Below, piece by piece: positions 1 through 6,966 of a stretch of 11,159 bases of DNA (within the stretch, counting starts at the first letter, position 1; every line of letters starts with the position of its first letter). A program made the position numbers and the translations under genes. A model generated the notes under the pieces. It was not told where the DNA came from, made no database searches, and saw only the letters and a list, made by a program, of their open reading frames with translations. The stretch is from Bacteroidales bacterium (GTDB taxonomy: Bacteria > Bacteroidota > Bacteroidia > Bacteroidales > WCHB1-69): assembly GCA_031254735.1 (NCBI GenBank), contig JAIRTU010000038.1:1-11159 (forward strand), written 5' to 3'.

Positions 1-804
1 GACCCCATCACCATTCATTCCATTATCAAAGAAGATACGCTGACAGGAATAGATGTGGTGTCTAATCGGGGAAGCAACCCCATAGAAGTCCGCAACAGAA
101 TAGCCGAATACGAAATTAAGGAAAATACTTTTGAAGAAAAACGAAAAGTGTTTTACTCCATTTTAGACACACTCCACGCCCTGAAAAACGTTACGCATCA
201 AAGCGTTTACAATATGATAGATTCGTTGAACTATTTAGCCGCCCATTATCTGAAAAATATATTAACCGACAAAAAAAGCATTTCCTATCCTTTGAAACAC
301 AGAATATTAAAACGAGTGTCTTCCTACGATAAAGCTATCAGCGTGTATTATTGGGAAGAAAATACAGGCGTAAAACTTGCGACCAATATTTGTGTGTTTC
401 AATATCTTGGCGAAGACAAAAAGGCATATTCGGTGTTTAATGTGGACAACGACAGCGAAGAAGACTTCAATTTTTCAAGAAGCAGCATTATGGCGTTTTA
501 TAAATTGTCGTCCGAGAGCGGGCAACCGCTTTATCTGGCGAATTTTATGGGGAATTACGGCAGAAGAAATTATTTCAAAGGCTCTACCGTACTTGAAATC
601 AGAAATAACGAGCTGTCTTTCGATTACGACGGCTTCGGCGGTGATACCAAGTATTTTTTTCTCAACTACACCGACGGCGAAAACCTGTCCACAACGTTTT
701 CTTTCCGAAATCAAGAGTTGAAATATACTTTTAAATCGCTGAATGTGATGGTGGACACTCGTTTTATCTTCAACGGACAAATTTTTGAAAGACATTTAGA
801 TTGA
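1..804 (+). CDS. Unrecognised protein, 3' part only (5' end outside window)
   Basis: The frame is open from base 1 and ends at TGA 802-804, giving 267 visible residues. A GTG at 55 could serve as a start, but the frame stays open upstream of it (beginning D-P-I-T-I-H-S), so I treat the gene as cut by the window edge. I do not recognise the family. The first ~100 visible residues are charged and look helical. The rest alternates aromatic, hydrophobic and polar residues (for example NYGRRNYFKGSTVLEIRNN and FDYDGFGGD), which suggests a beta-rich domain. No membrane segment or nucleotide-binding motif is visible. The stop codon overlaps the start of the downstream ABC exporter by one base (TGATG), so the two are very probably one operon. 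A role linked to the exporter's substrate is inference only. Confidence 0.8.
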   Translation, partial: DPITIHSIIKEDTLTGIDVVSNRGSNPIEVRNRIAEYEIKENTFEEKRKVFYSILDTLHALKNVTHQSVYNMIDSLNYLAAHYLKNILTDKKSISYPLKHRILKRVSSYDKAISVYYWEENTGVKLATNICVFQYLGEDKKAYSVFNVDNDSEEDFNFSRSSIMAFYKLSSESGQPLYLANFMGNYGRRNYFKGSTVLEIRNNELSFDYDGFGGDTKYFFLNYTDGENLSTTFSFRNQELKYTFKSLNVMVDTRFIFNGQIFERHLD

Positions 805-2627
805 TGAAAGATTACAGAAAATTATTTTCCCTGTGTTTCCCTTATAAATTTCGGCTGATTGCCGTTTTGTTTTTCAACATCTTTTCAAGCATCTTCGCCA
901 TTTTTTCCATTACGCTGTTAGCCCCTTTTCTTTCGTTGATATTCAACAAAATACCTTTGCTTGCAGAAAAACCGATATTGACTTTCAGTTCGGAAAGCAT
1001 TATTTTGAATTTGCAATATATTCTTAGTCAAATTATTCAATATCAAGGCGTGTCCAAAGCATTGGTATCTTTGATTTTGACTGTTTTTATCCTGTTTTTC
1101 TTCAATAAATTTTTCAATTATGCGGGCTTGTGGATAATGGCTTCCGTTCGCACCAACATTGTAAAAAACTATCGAAACAAGGGATACAACAAACTGCTTG
1201 CCCTGCCTTTATCGTATTATTCAACCAACAAAAAAGGAGATATTCTCTCGCGAATGATCAACGACGTGCAAGATGTGGACAGCTCGATTTTAGAATCGCT
1301 GCAACAACTGCTTAGAGACCCTCTAATGATACTTTTTCACCTGTTTGCCCTTTCGTTTATCAATTACAAACTGACCATTTTTGTATTGGTGCTGCTCCCT
1401 GTTGCAGGGTGGATCATCAGTTGCATTCAGCGAAAACTGCGGAAAGTGTCTGTTAAACAGAAAGAAAAACAGGGCGAGATGATCTCCTCGCTGGAAGAAA
1501 GCATTTACGGACTGCGTATGATTAAGGCGTTTGACGCAATCAACAGAAGCCTTCGGCGATTTAAAAAGATCAACAAAGAATACACACGTTTATATATCAA
1601 GATGTTTCGGCGGAGAGATTTGTCGTCGCCGGTGGGTGAATTTTTGGGAACGATCGCGGTGGTGGGCATTCTCATTTACGGCAGTTCCATGGTGCTGAGT
1701 TCAACGTCTCCTTTTTCTGCCGAACTGTTTATCACCTATCTCACCCTGTTTATCCAGATTATCAACCCCGCAAAGGCAATGGCAGAATCGACGGCAAACC
1801 TCAAAAAAGGCTTTGCCGCCATGTCTCGGATAGATGAATTGCTGCAAACCGACGAAAAAATTATCGAAAAGCCCAATGCCTTGTCCAACTGTTCGTTTTC
1901 CGAAAAAATATCTTTCGAGCATGTATGTTTTTCGTACGAAAACACCCCGATTTTACAAGATTTGAGTTTCGATATAGAAAAAGGAAAAATGTTGGCTGTC
2001 TGCGGATTGTCGGGTGCAGGAAAATCGACCATTGTCAACTTGTTGATGCGGTTTTACGACGTCTCGCAAGGAAAAATCACCATTGACGGCATAGACGTCA
2101 GAGATTTGAAAATAAACACTCTGCGTAATCTTTTCGGAATGGTAACCCAAGAGAGCATCCTTTTCAACGATACGGTATACAACAACATCGTTTTGGGAAT
2201 GCAAAACGTTAAAAAAGAAGACGTGACAGAAGCCGCCAAAATAGCCGACGCCTACGAGTTTATCTCCAAGCTGGAAAATGGTTTCGACACCAACATCGGC
2301 GACCGCGGCACCCGCCTGTCGGGAGGGCAAAAACAGCGTATCGGCATTGCAAGGGCTATCTTACGCGATTTTTCTGTCTTTATCTTAGACGAAGCCACCT
2401 CCGCCCTCGACACCGAAACGGAACGTTCCGTACAAATGGCACTGGAAAACGTTTTCAAAAACAAAACATCTATCGTGATTGCTCATCGCCTCTCTACCAT
2501 TGTCCACGCCGATAAAATTATTGTTCTGGATAAAGGAAACATTGTCGAACAAGGCACACATCAACAGTTATCTTCCCAAAACGGCATTTACGCCAAAATG
2601 ATAGAAATGCAATCCATAGGAAAGTAA
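804..2627 (+). CDS. ABC exporter, fused permease-ATPase (MsbA/multidrug type)
   Basis: This 607-residue half-transporter has the membrane domain followed by the ATPase on one chain, so it should act as a homodimer in the inner membrane, exporting a lipid, peptide or drug-like substrate. Hydrophobic stretches near residues 17-47, 85-115, 172-207 and 278-322 account for the six expected helices. The ATPase is complete: Walker A GLSGAGKST 401-409, Q-loop Q449, signature LSGGQ 505-509, Walker B VFILDE 525-530 with catalytic E530, D-loop SALD, and H-loop H561. ATG 804 is chosen over TTG 801 because it overlaps the upstream stop as TGATG, a standard coupling arrangement. No N-terminal C39 peptidase domain is present, so it is not a bacteriocin processor-exporter. 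The substrate cannot be read from sequence; MsbA-like lipid flipping is possible but unproven. Confidence 0.95.
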   Translation: MKDYRKLFSLCFPYKFRLIAVLFFNIFSSIFAIFSITLLAPFLSLIFNKIPLLAEKPILTFSSESIILNLQYILSQIIQYQGVSKALVSLILTVFILFFFNKFFNYAGLWIMASVRTNIVKNYRNKGYNKLLALPLSYYSTNKKGDILSRMINDVQDVDSSILESLQQLLRDPLMILFHLFALSFINYKLTIFVLVLLPVAGWIISCIQRKLRKVSVKQKEKQGEMISSLEESIYGLRMIKAFDAINRSLRRFKKINKEYTRLYIKMFRRRDLSSPVGEFLGTIAVVGILIYGSSMVLSSTSPFSAELFITYLTLFIQIINPAKAMAESTANLKKGFAAMSRIDELLQTDEKIIEKPNALSNCSFSEKISFEHVCFSYENTPILQDLSFDIEKGKMLAVCGLSGAGKSTIVNLLMRFYDVSQGKITIDGIDVRDLKINTLRNLFGMVTQESILFNDTVYNNIVLGMQNVKKEDVTEAAKIADAYEFISKLENGFDTNIGDRGTRLSGGQKQRIGIARAILRDFSVFILDEATSALDTETERSVQMALENVFKNKTSIVIAHRLSTIVHADKIIVLDKGNIVEQGTHQQLSSQNGIYAKMIEMQSIGK

Positions 2628-2748
2628 TATCCGGCAACCGGTTAATGAGGCTTTTTCGTTTCGTCATAGCATTATTATTCACTGCCATTTGGATAATCCT
2701 TGCAAGGCGGATCGGCGTGGCAATCCGAAAAGCAAACGGTTTAATATT

Positions 2749-2770
2749 CAGCCGCCGGCTGTTATTTTTT
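2749..2770 (+). terminator. Candidate intrinsic terminator after the ABC exporter
   Basis: A perfect 5-bp stem CAGCC/GGCTG (2749-2753 with 2757-2761) with a GCC loop is followed by TTATTTTTT. It lies about 120 bases after the exporter stop and just before the putative tonB promoter. The stem is short, so efficiency is uncertain. A weaker CCGG-CAA-CCGG hairpin (2632-2642) sits immediately after the exporter stop. Confidence 0.4.
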
Positions 2771-2782
2771 AAAAATATTTTC

Positions 2783-2820
2783 TGTTTGACGTAACAAACA
2801 ATAACCGTTTTACGTTACAT
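2783..2820 (+). promoter_or_regulatory. Candidate Bacteroidota promoter with inverted repeat upstream of the TonB gene
   Basis: TTTG at 2785-2788 resembles the Bacteroidota -33 box. Twenty-two bases later TACGTTAC (2811-2818) partly matches the -7 box TAnnTTTG, with four of six fixed positions matching. The TTTG sits inside a perfect inverted repeat TGTTTG-ACGTAA-CAAACA (2783-2800), which could be an operator. Transcription would begin near 2825, leaving a leader of about 35 bases before ATG 2860. The spacing is slightly long and the -7 match imperfect, so this is a moderate-to-weak call. Confidence 0.35.
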
Positions 2821-2859
2821 AGATAAAGACTTAGTATTAACCTCTAAAAATCAGATACT

Positions 2860-3537
2860 ATGGAACGCAAGAAATCAAGAAAAGCAGATTTGGAATGGCG
2901 TAAATCCACCTTTTTCCAATTAGGTATCGTAATCTCTCTCGCATTGGTGTTGATGGCTTTTGAGTATGTCAAGAGTGATAAAAGTTTCAGTTTTATTGGA
3001 GATTCAACAATAGAAATACCCGATGAAATTGTTATTGTTCCGACTACGCAAAACCCTGAACTTCCCAAGCCGAAACCCGCTATGCTCAACACAAATTTCA
3101 CCACTACAAACAACGATAATCCGACCTTTGTTGATATTATCATTGATGCAGACCCTGAAACAGAAATGCCGGACGACTATGTTCCTGTTACCGATGAACC
3201 GGAAATTGCCCCCGCTGTGGACGATCCTTTTGTTCCGGTAGAAATAATGCCCGAATTTCCCGGCGGAGAACAGGAATTGATGATGTTTTTAAAAGAAAAT
3301 ATTGTTTATCCTAAAACGGCAAGAGAATTGAATATCTCAGGAAAAGTGGTTGTAGGTTTTGTTGTGGAAGCCGACGGAAGTTTGAGCAATATTCAAGTTG
3401 CCCGCAGTGTTTTTTCGGAATTGGACGAAGAAGCAATGCGTGTTGTAAAGAAAATGCCCAAATGGAATCCCGGCAAACAAAGACAAAAAGCGGTAAGGGT
3501 ACAATTTTATTTACCTGTCAACTTTGTTTTGAAATAA
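2860..3537 (+). CDS. TonB-family energy transducer
   Basis: This 225-residue protein has the three-part TonB plan. A basic N-terminus (MERKKSRK) precedes one membrane helix at about 17-36. A long periplasmic linker of about 40-130, rich in Pro, Asp and Glu (includes PELPKPKP), follows. The C-terminal TonB domain at about 150-225 contains YPKTARELNISGKVVVGF, the VEADGSLSNIQV segment and KMPKWNPGKQRQK. The motif MPEFPGG near 130 commonly precedes this domain in Bacteroidota TonB proteins. TonB carries ExbB/ExbD-derived energy to outer-membrane SusC-type receptors. No exbB, exbD or receptor is adjacent, so the partner receptor is unknown. It is monocistronic in this window, with a candidate promoter upstream and a strong terminator 26 bases after the stop. 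The start is ATG 2860; no Shine-Dalgarno is evident, only A-rich sequence. Confidence 0.93.
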   Translation: MERKKSRKADLEWRKSTFFQLGIVISLALVLMAFEYVKSDKSFSFIGDSTIEIPDEIVIVPTTQNPELPKPKPAMLNTNFTTTNNDNPTFVDIIIDADPETEMPDDYVPVTDEPEIAPAVDDPFVPVEIMPEFPGGEQELMMFLKENIVYPKTARELNISGKVVVGFVVEADGSLSNIQVARSVFSELDEEAMRVVKKMPKWNPGKQRQKAVRVQFYLPVNFVLK

Positions 3538-3562
3538 CGAAAGAGAACCCCTTTCGAGTGCA

Positions 3563-3606
3563 AACGCTGCCTGCGTCGGGCAATAAACGCAGACAGCGTT
3601 TTTTTT
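3563..3606 (+). terminator. Intrinsic terminator of the TonB gene
   Basis: Arms AACGCTGCCTGCGT (3563-3576) and ACGCAGACAGCGTT (3587-3600) pair with one central mismatch around a 10-base loop. A run of eight T (3599-3606) follows. It lies 26 bases after the stop, which is textbook for plus-strand termination. A second short hairpin, GCCTTG/CAAGGC (3607-3612 with 3629-3634), follows directly. Confidence 0.9.
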
Positions 3607-3722
3607 GCCTTGTTCCGATATGCCTTTTCAAGGCGAAAAAAGGTTGCGGTATTTGTTAAACCCAAAACTTCGCCGTCGGGCTGAATGGAATCGGACTTTC
3701 TCCTCATCGACAACGGCAAAAA

Positions 3723-3823
3723 CACACTCCCGAAACGGCAACGCACAATCTCATTAATCCCAAAAATCCCCAAAATCATAGTTCAGACAAAAAGGAATTG
3801 TGCTTTGTCGTTTCGGGAGTGTG
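3723..3823. repeat. Long inverted repeat, 27-base arms around a 47-base spacer; possible minus-strand terminator or MITE-like element
   Basis: Bases 3723-3749 pair with 3797-3823 over 27 positions with two mismatches. The uninterrupted outer 15 bases are CACACTCCCGAAACG at 3723-3737, with their exact complement at 3809-3823. Read on the minus strand, the hairpin is followed by TTTTT (3722-3718), so it could terminate the protease operon whose stop lies at 3855. The arms are unusually long for a terminator, and part of the right arm (TTGTCGTTTCGGG, 3805-3817) recurs at 10847-10859. That makes a small dispersed element equally plausible. Bases 3607-3722 hold nothing else convincing. Confidence 0.75.
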
Positions 3824-3825
3824 GA

Positions 3826-3869
3826 ACTAACCACTAACCACTAACAACTTACCACTAATCACTATTCAC
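3826..3869 (-). repeat. Heptanucleotide short tandem repeat array 1
   Basis: On the plus strand this reads six consecutive 7-base units: ACTAACC, ACTAACC, ACTAACA, ACTTACC, ACTAATC, ACTATTC. On the minus strand the theme is TAGTGRT or AAGTGGT. It begins three bases from the inverted repeat ending at 3823. It overlaps the 3' end of the S8 protease gene: the last codons (GTG AAT AGT GAT) and the TAG stop are repeat sequence. It shares 15 identical bases (TGATTAGTGGTAAGT on the minus strand, 3847-3861) with the array at 10771, which lies in the opposite orientation. It resembles heptanucleotide STRR repeats of cyanobacteria in style only. Confidence 0.85.
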
Positions 3870-5537
3870 GGCTTTCTTTATGATAATGCCTTCCGAAGTA
3901 TGTATCCGAAAAAAATATACGCCGAAAGAAAGAGAGGGTACGTTTATCTCTAAATGGTCGAGATTATTGCAGGAGAAAGAATACAATGTTCGCCCCCAAA
4001 CATCAATAATGTCCAGTCCGCTTATCGTGGAGGGATAGTATGCTTTCAGCGTTACCGTCGATTGCAGCGGGTTGGGATAGATTTGCACCACCTCTTTTTT
4101 ATGAACGTTGGTTGCGTCCAGCAGTCGGTAGGCGAGCCAATAGTCGGGAATGCCATAGCCCGTCAGCGTGTCGGGGTTTTGTACGTGGTTGCAGCTTTCC
4201 AAGACGACTTTTATGATTTCATGGCTTGTCTTCTGCGGAAAAGCCTGTCGAAGGCAGGCTGCCAGACCTGTATTGATGGGAGAAGATAAAGAAGTGCCGT
4301 TGCCTTTTCCGATAGTGCCGTTCGCTTTTACAACGTATGTATCCCAACCAATCGATGCGATATTGGGTTTTATGCTGCCCAACGAAGCACTCCCCCGCGA
4401 GCTGAACGCTGCCGCCTCGCCCTCGATACGGACAGCGGCTACCGACAACACATTGCAGGCGTCGGCGGGAATGCTGATGTATTTCCACGACTTATCGCCC
4501 TCGTTGCCCGCCGAATTGGAAACAACGATCCCCTTTTCAACGGCTAACGTTACGGCGATCGAAGCCACGCTGTGAAGTCCGTCTAAATGAGAAAAACTGT
4601 GATTTGCCTCCACCGAACGAAAACTTGTATAACCCAACGAAATATTTACAACATCTGCCCCCAGACTGTCGGCACACTCCAATCCTGCCACCAAAAAATA
4701 TTCTTCCAGAATTTCTTCGTAGTTGTTGGCTTCGGTTTTCATGATTACATACTGTGCTTCGGGTGCTGTTCCGACCGCCGTATAAGGTATTTTTCCTGCC
4801 ATTAACGACATCACCGACATTCCATGTTGATTGACGGAAAACATATCGTGGCTTTCTTTCACAAAATCGTAGTTGCCAAGCAAGCGGTTTTCTCGGTGAA
4901 GACTTTCAAACATCGGCGAATATAACCCACCGTAACCGGCATCCAGCACGGCTATCAAAACACCCTTGCCTTTGTATCCTGCGTGATGTAAAAGATGTCC
5001 GTTGTGCCGTTTGATTTGCGGAAACATCACCCCGTAATACGCCGTATCCACCGAAAAAGCAGTCTGCGAGCCAACGTCTTGTATCCTGTCGGGGACAATT
5101 TCTTTGAAATGTTTTCCTTCCATAAAATTTTGATGATCCACCGTATGCAGTTCCGTTGCCGATTTGACAAATGGAAGCCTCCGAATGCTGTCCAAGCACG
5201 AAGCCTGACAGGATACAACGATATAGTTCAGCCATTTCGATCGAGTGATCAGCACAATGGCGGTATCCTGTCGCAAAACGCTTGCGATATACGAGGCGTC
5301 GATCGGATAATCTTCTTCTGTGACAGAGATGTTGTGCCGTTGGCGGTTTTCCAATGCCCGCGGAGAAAGAAAATCGGCGGGCGTGTGCTGCCGATAATGC
5401 GGTTTGTCTTTAAAAACAACCACATAAGTCCCCGCCGATTGCGAAAAAACCGTACAGGGAAAGAAGAGTAGACAGGTTGTGATTATTCTTCTTAACAAAA
5501 AATGAATTGTATTCGGTTTTGGCAAAAGGCAAAACAT
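3855..5537 (-). CDS. Secreted S8 (subtilisin-like) serine protease with T9SS type A sorting domain
   Basis: This 560-residue exported protease starts with a signal peptide: basic n-region to about 17, hydrophobic core about 18-31, likely cleavage near FS-QS (32-34). An N-terminal region follows with the Bacteroidota pattern YVVVFKDK...FLSPRALENRQ. The peptidase domain spans about 190-475 and carries an intact triad: D199 (AVLDAGYGG), H238 (NQHGMS) and S416 (GNGTSLSSP). The oxyanion-hole residue is N345 (NSAGNEG). Residues about 485-560 match the T9SS type A C-terminal domain (IYPNPLQSTVTL, DVWGRTLYS, GVYFFRI), implying export across the outer membrane with this domain then removed. The substrate is unknown. 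It is last in the operon, 24 bases after the FKBP gene. The final residues V-N-S-D and the TAG stop lie in a 7-base repeat array, so the C-terminal end has probably been altered. Confidence 0.95.
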   Translation of the reverse strand: MFCLLPKPNTIHFLLRRIITTCLLFFPCTVFSQSAGTYVVVFKDKPHYRQHTPADFLSPRALENRQRHNISVTEEDYPIDASYIASVLRQDTAIVLITRSKWLNYIVVSCQASCLDSIRRLPFVKSATELHTVDHQNFMEGKHFKEIVPDRIQDVGSQTAFSVDTAYYGVMFPQIKRHNGHLLHHAGYKGKGVLIAVLDAGYGGLYSPMFESLHRENRLLGNYDFVKESHDMFSVNQHGMSVMSLMAGKIPYTAVGTAPEAQYVIMKTEANNYEEILEEYFLVAGLECADSLGADVVNISLGYTSFRSVEANHSFSHLDGLHSVASIAVTLAVEKGIVVSNSAGNEGDKSWKYISIPADACNVLSVAAVRIEGEAAAFSSRGSASLGSIKPNIASIGWDTYVVKANGTIGKGNGTSLSSPINTGLAACLRQAFPQKTSHEIIKVVLESCNHVQNPDTLTGYGIPDYWLAYRLLDATNVHKKEVVQIYPNPLQSTVTLKAYYPSTISGLDIIDVWGRTLYSFSCNNLDHLEINVPSLSFGVYFFRIHTSEGIIIKKAVNSD

Positions 5538-5561
5538 CGTAAACGATACTTTATTTCTGTT

Positions 5562-6416
5562 TTAAGGAAGACGAATATCCAGCAGTTCCACTTCAAATAC
5601 CAGAGGCGTGTTTGGTGGAATGTTGCCGGCGCCTCGTTCTCCGTAGGCAAGAGACGAGGGAAGAACAAGGATTGCTTTTCCGCCTTTTTTCATCATGGCA
5701 ACGCCAATCTCCCAACCCTGAATAACCATGCCTCGTCCCAACTGAAAATCGAAAGCACCTCTTCCGACAGAGGTATCGAAAATATCTCCGTTCAAAAATG
5801 TGCCGGTATAGTTCATCACGCAGATTTGCCCTTCCTGCGGAGATTTTCCTCTTCCCTGTTTTGTCTCGATGTAATACATGCCGTTTTCCAAAGGCGAAGC
5901 CTCTAACCGGTTCGTTTGCAGATATTGAGCAATCGCTTCGGTTTCCTGTTTCCATTTTTCGCGGGCGATAGCCGACTGATATTCTTTAAAGGTGATCACA
6001 CTGTCGATTTTAATGGTAAACCACAGCATTACCTTTTCGTTTTTTGCAAAATCGGGAACTTGTCCGTAGTTGTAACTGCGATAATATTTTTCTGCATTGA
6101 TGATAAACGTTGCCGAATCGCCCTCGTGCATCATCGAAAGCGCATCAAAAATATCGCCCTTGAATTTGGGATTTTGCATGGCGGTAAGAACATGTCGAGG
6201 AGATTGTATCACCGAATCGTTCTCTGTTTGAATGCTCATCACCATAGAGACAATTTCATCATTTTCGGGAGCATGTTTGGTGGGATTTTCTGCGTGAAAC
6301 CGATAATACAACCCTGTACTCGATTTTTCAAAGTCTTTGAAACGATCGTTTTCACAACCGAAAAACATAATTGCAATTACGCACGCTATTGTTGATAAGA
6401 ATGATTGCTTTTTCAT
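5562..6416 (-). CDS. FKBP-type peptidyl-prolyl isomerase lipoprotein (canonical C-terminal domain)
   Basis: This 284-residue protein catalyses proline cis-trans isomerisation, presumably folding periplasmic or outer-membrane clients. It begins MKKQSFLSTIACVIAIMFFGC, a lipoprotein signal whose lipobox (FFGC) makes C21 the lipidated residue; acidic E22 and D24 follow. Residues about 30-145 resemble a worn FKBP-like or dimerisation region with no clear active site. A helical linker (about 145-170) joins it to a full FKBP domain at about 180-284. The pocket residues expected from FKBP12 are present: Y203, F213-D214, F223, V231-I232, W235, Y258 (LAYGERG) and F274, plus the IPPNTPLVFEVELL ending. 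It lies seven bases after the other FKBP gene and 24 before the protease, so the three are probably co-expressed. Assisting folding or export of the T9SS protease is an attractive inference. Confidence 0.93.
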   Translation of the reverse strand: MKKQSFLSTIACVIAIMFFGCENDRFKDFEKSSTGLYYRFHAENPTKHAPENDEIVSMVMSIQTENDSVIQSPRHVLTAMQNPKFKGDIFDALSMMHEGDSATFIINAEKYYRSYNYGQVPDFAKNEKVMLWFTIKIDSVITFKEYQSAIAREKWKQETEAIAQYLQTNRLEASPLENGMYYIETKQGRGKSPQEGQICVMNYTGTFLNGDIFDTSVGRGAFDFQLGRGMVIQGWEIGVAMMKKGGKAILVLPSSLAYGERGAGNIPPNTPLVFEVELLDIRLP

Positions 6417-6423
6417 TTTATTT

Positions 6424-6966
6424 TTAATTTATTTTTATTAATTCTATTTCGCAAATAAGCAAGGCAACAGGCGGTATTTTATCGCCGTCGCCCGAAATGC
6501 CAAACCCCAGATAAGAAGGGATAATAGCCACGGCTTTGTCGCCGACGCTCATCAATTTTATCAATTCGTGCAGTCCTGTGGCATCTTCCGAGCGGTCTAC
6601 CCGAAATTCTTTTGTGCCGTCGGTTTCCGAATTGTAAATAATGCTGCCGTCGGGCAGGAAAATTTTTCCTTTTATCTTCACAACGTCTTTCGATTGTGCT
6701 TTCTTTCCTTTCCCTTTTCCCGAAGGGATAATCTGATAGCACAAACCCGATGGACTTTGTGTTAAACTCCAACGGTATCGGTTGGCAATAAGTTGAATGT
6801 CGGCATTGTCGCGGCGAACAATTTCTCGATTGACCGCAATTTTTTCTTCCTCAATATTTTTCTGCACAGGCGGCGACAACCTTTTCTGTTGACCGTCTTT
6901 GCAACAAAAACAAATCACACCCAACAAAAATACCATACAAAACATGCTTGTTCTTTTTAAAACCAT
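6424..6966 (-). CDS. Degenerate FKBP-type isomerase, probable GldI-like lipoprotein
   Basis: This 180-residue protein has a hydrophobic N-terminal signal (about 8-22). A cysteine-rich end (ICFCCKDG) could be a lipobox at C21 or C22, although the usual small residue before the cysteine is missing. CKDG resembles the acidic surface-export signal of Bacteroidota lipoproteins. Residues about 72-180 align to an FKBP domain (MSVGDKAVAIIPSYLGFG, IPPVALLICEIELI). Key catalytic positions differ: the YxG tyrosine is K98, the FDS triplet is Y111-N112-S113, the IxGW tryptophan is replaced near L132, and the AYG tyrosine is F155. It may therefore be a chaperone rather than an enzyme. GldI of gliding flavobacteria is a lipoprotein of this class; homology to it specifically is unproven. 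ATG 6966 lies inside the end of the DHH gene (10-base overlap). A second in-frame ATG at 6945 (M8) would still leave a signal peptide. Confidence 0.87.
   Translation of the reverse strand: MVLKRTSMFCMVFLLGVICFCCKDGQQKRLSPPVQKNIEEEKIAVNREIVRRDNADIQLIANRYRWSLTQSPSGLCYQIIPSGKGKGKKAQSKDVVKIKGKIFLPDGSIIYNSETDGTKEFRVDRSEDATGLHELIKLMSVGDKAVAIIPSYLGFGISGDGDKIPPVALLICEIELIKIN

Noticed and set aside
2791..2818. GTAAC/GTTAC inverted repeat upstream of tonB
   Set aside because: Arms are only 5 bases, separated by 18 bases in AT-rich DNA, so likely chance; the 6-base inverted repeat at 2783-2800 is the better candidate.
3507..3779. A 90-codon open frame on the minus strand
   Set aside because: It overlaps the TonB gene end, the strong tonB terminator and one arm of the inverted repeat; the hairpin sequence explains its composition and it shows no domain pattern.
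3954..4805. Several open frames on the plus strand opposite the S8 protease
   Set aside because: They are antisense shadows of a gene with an intact catalytic triad and sorting domain.
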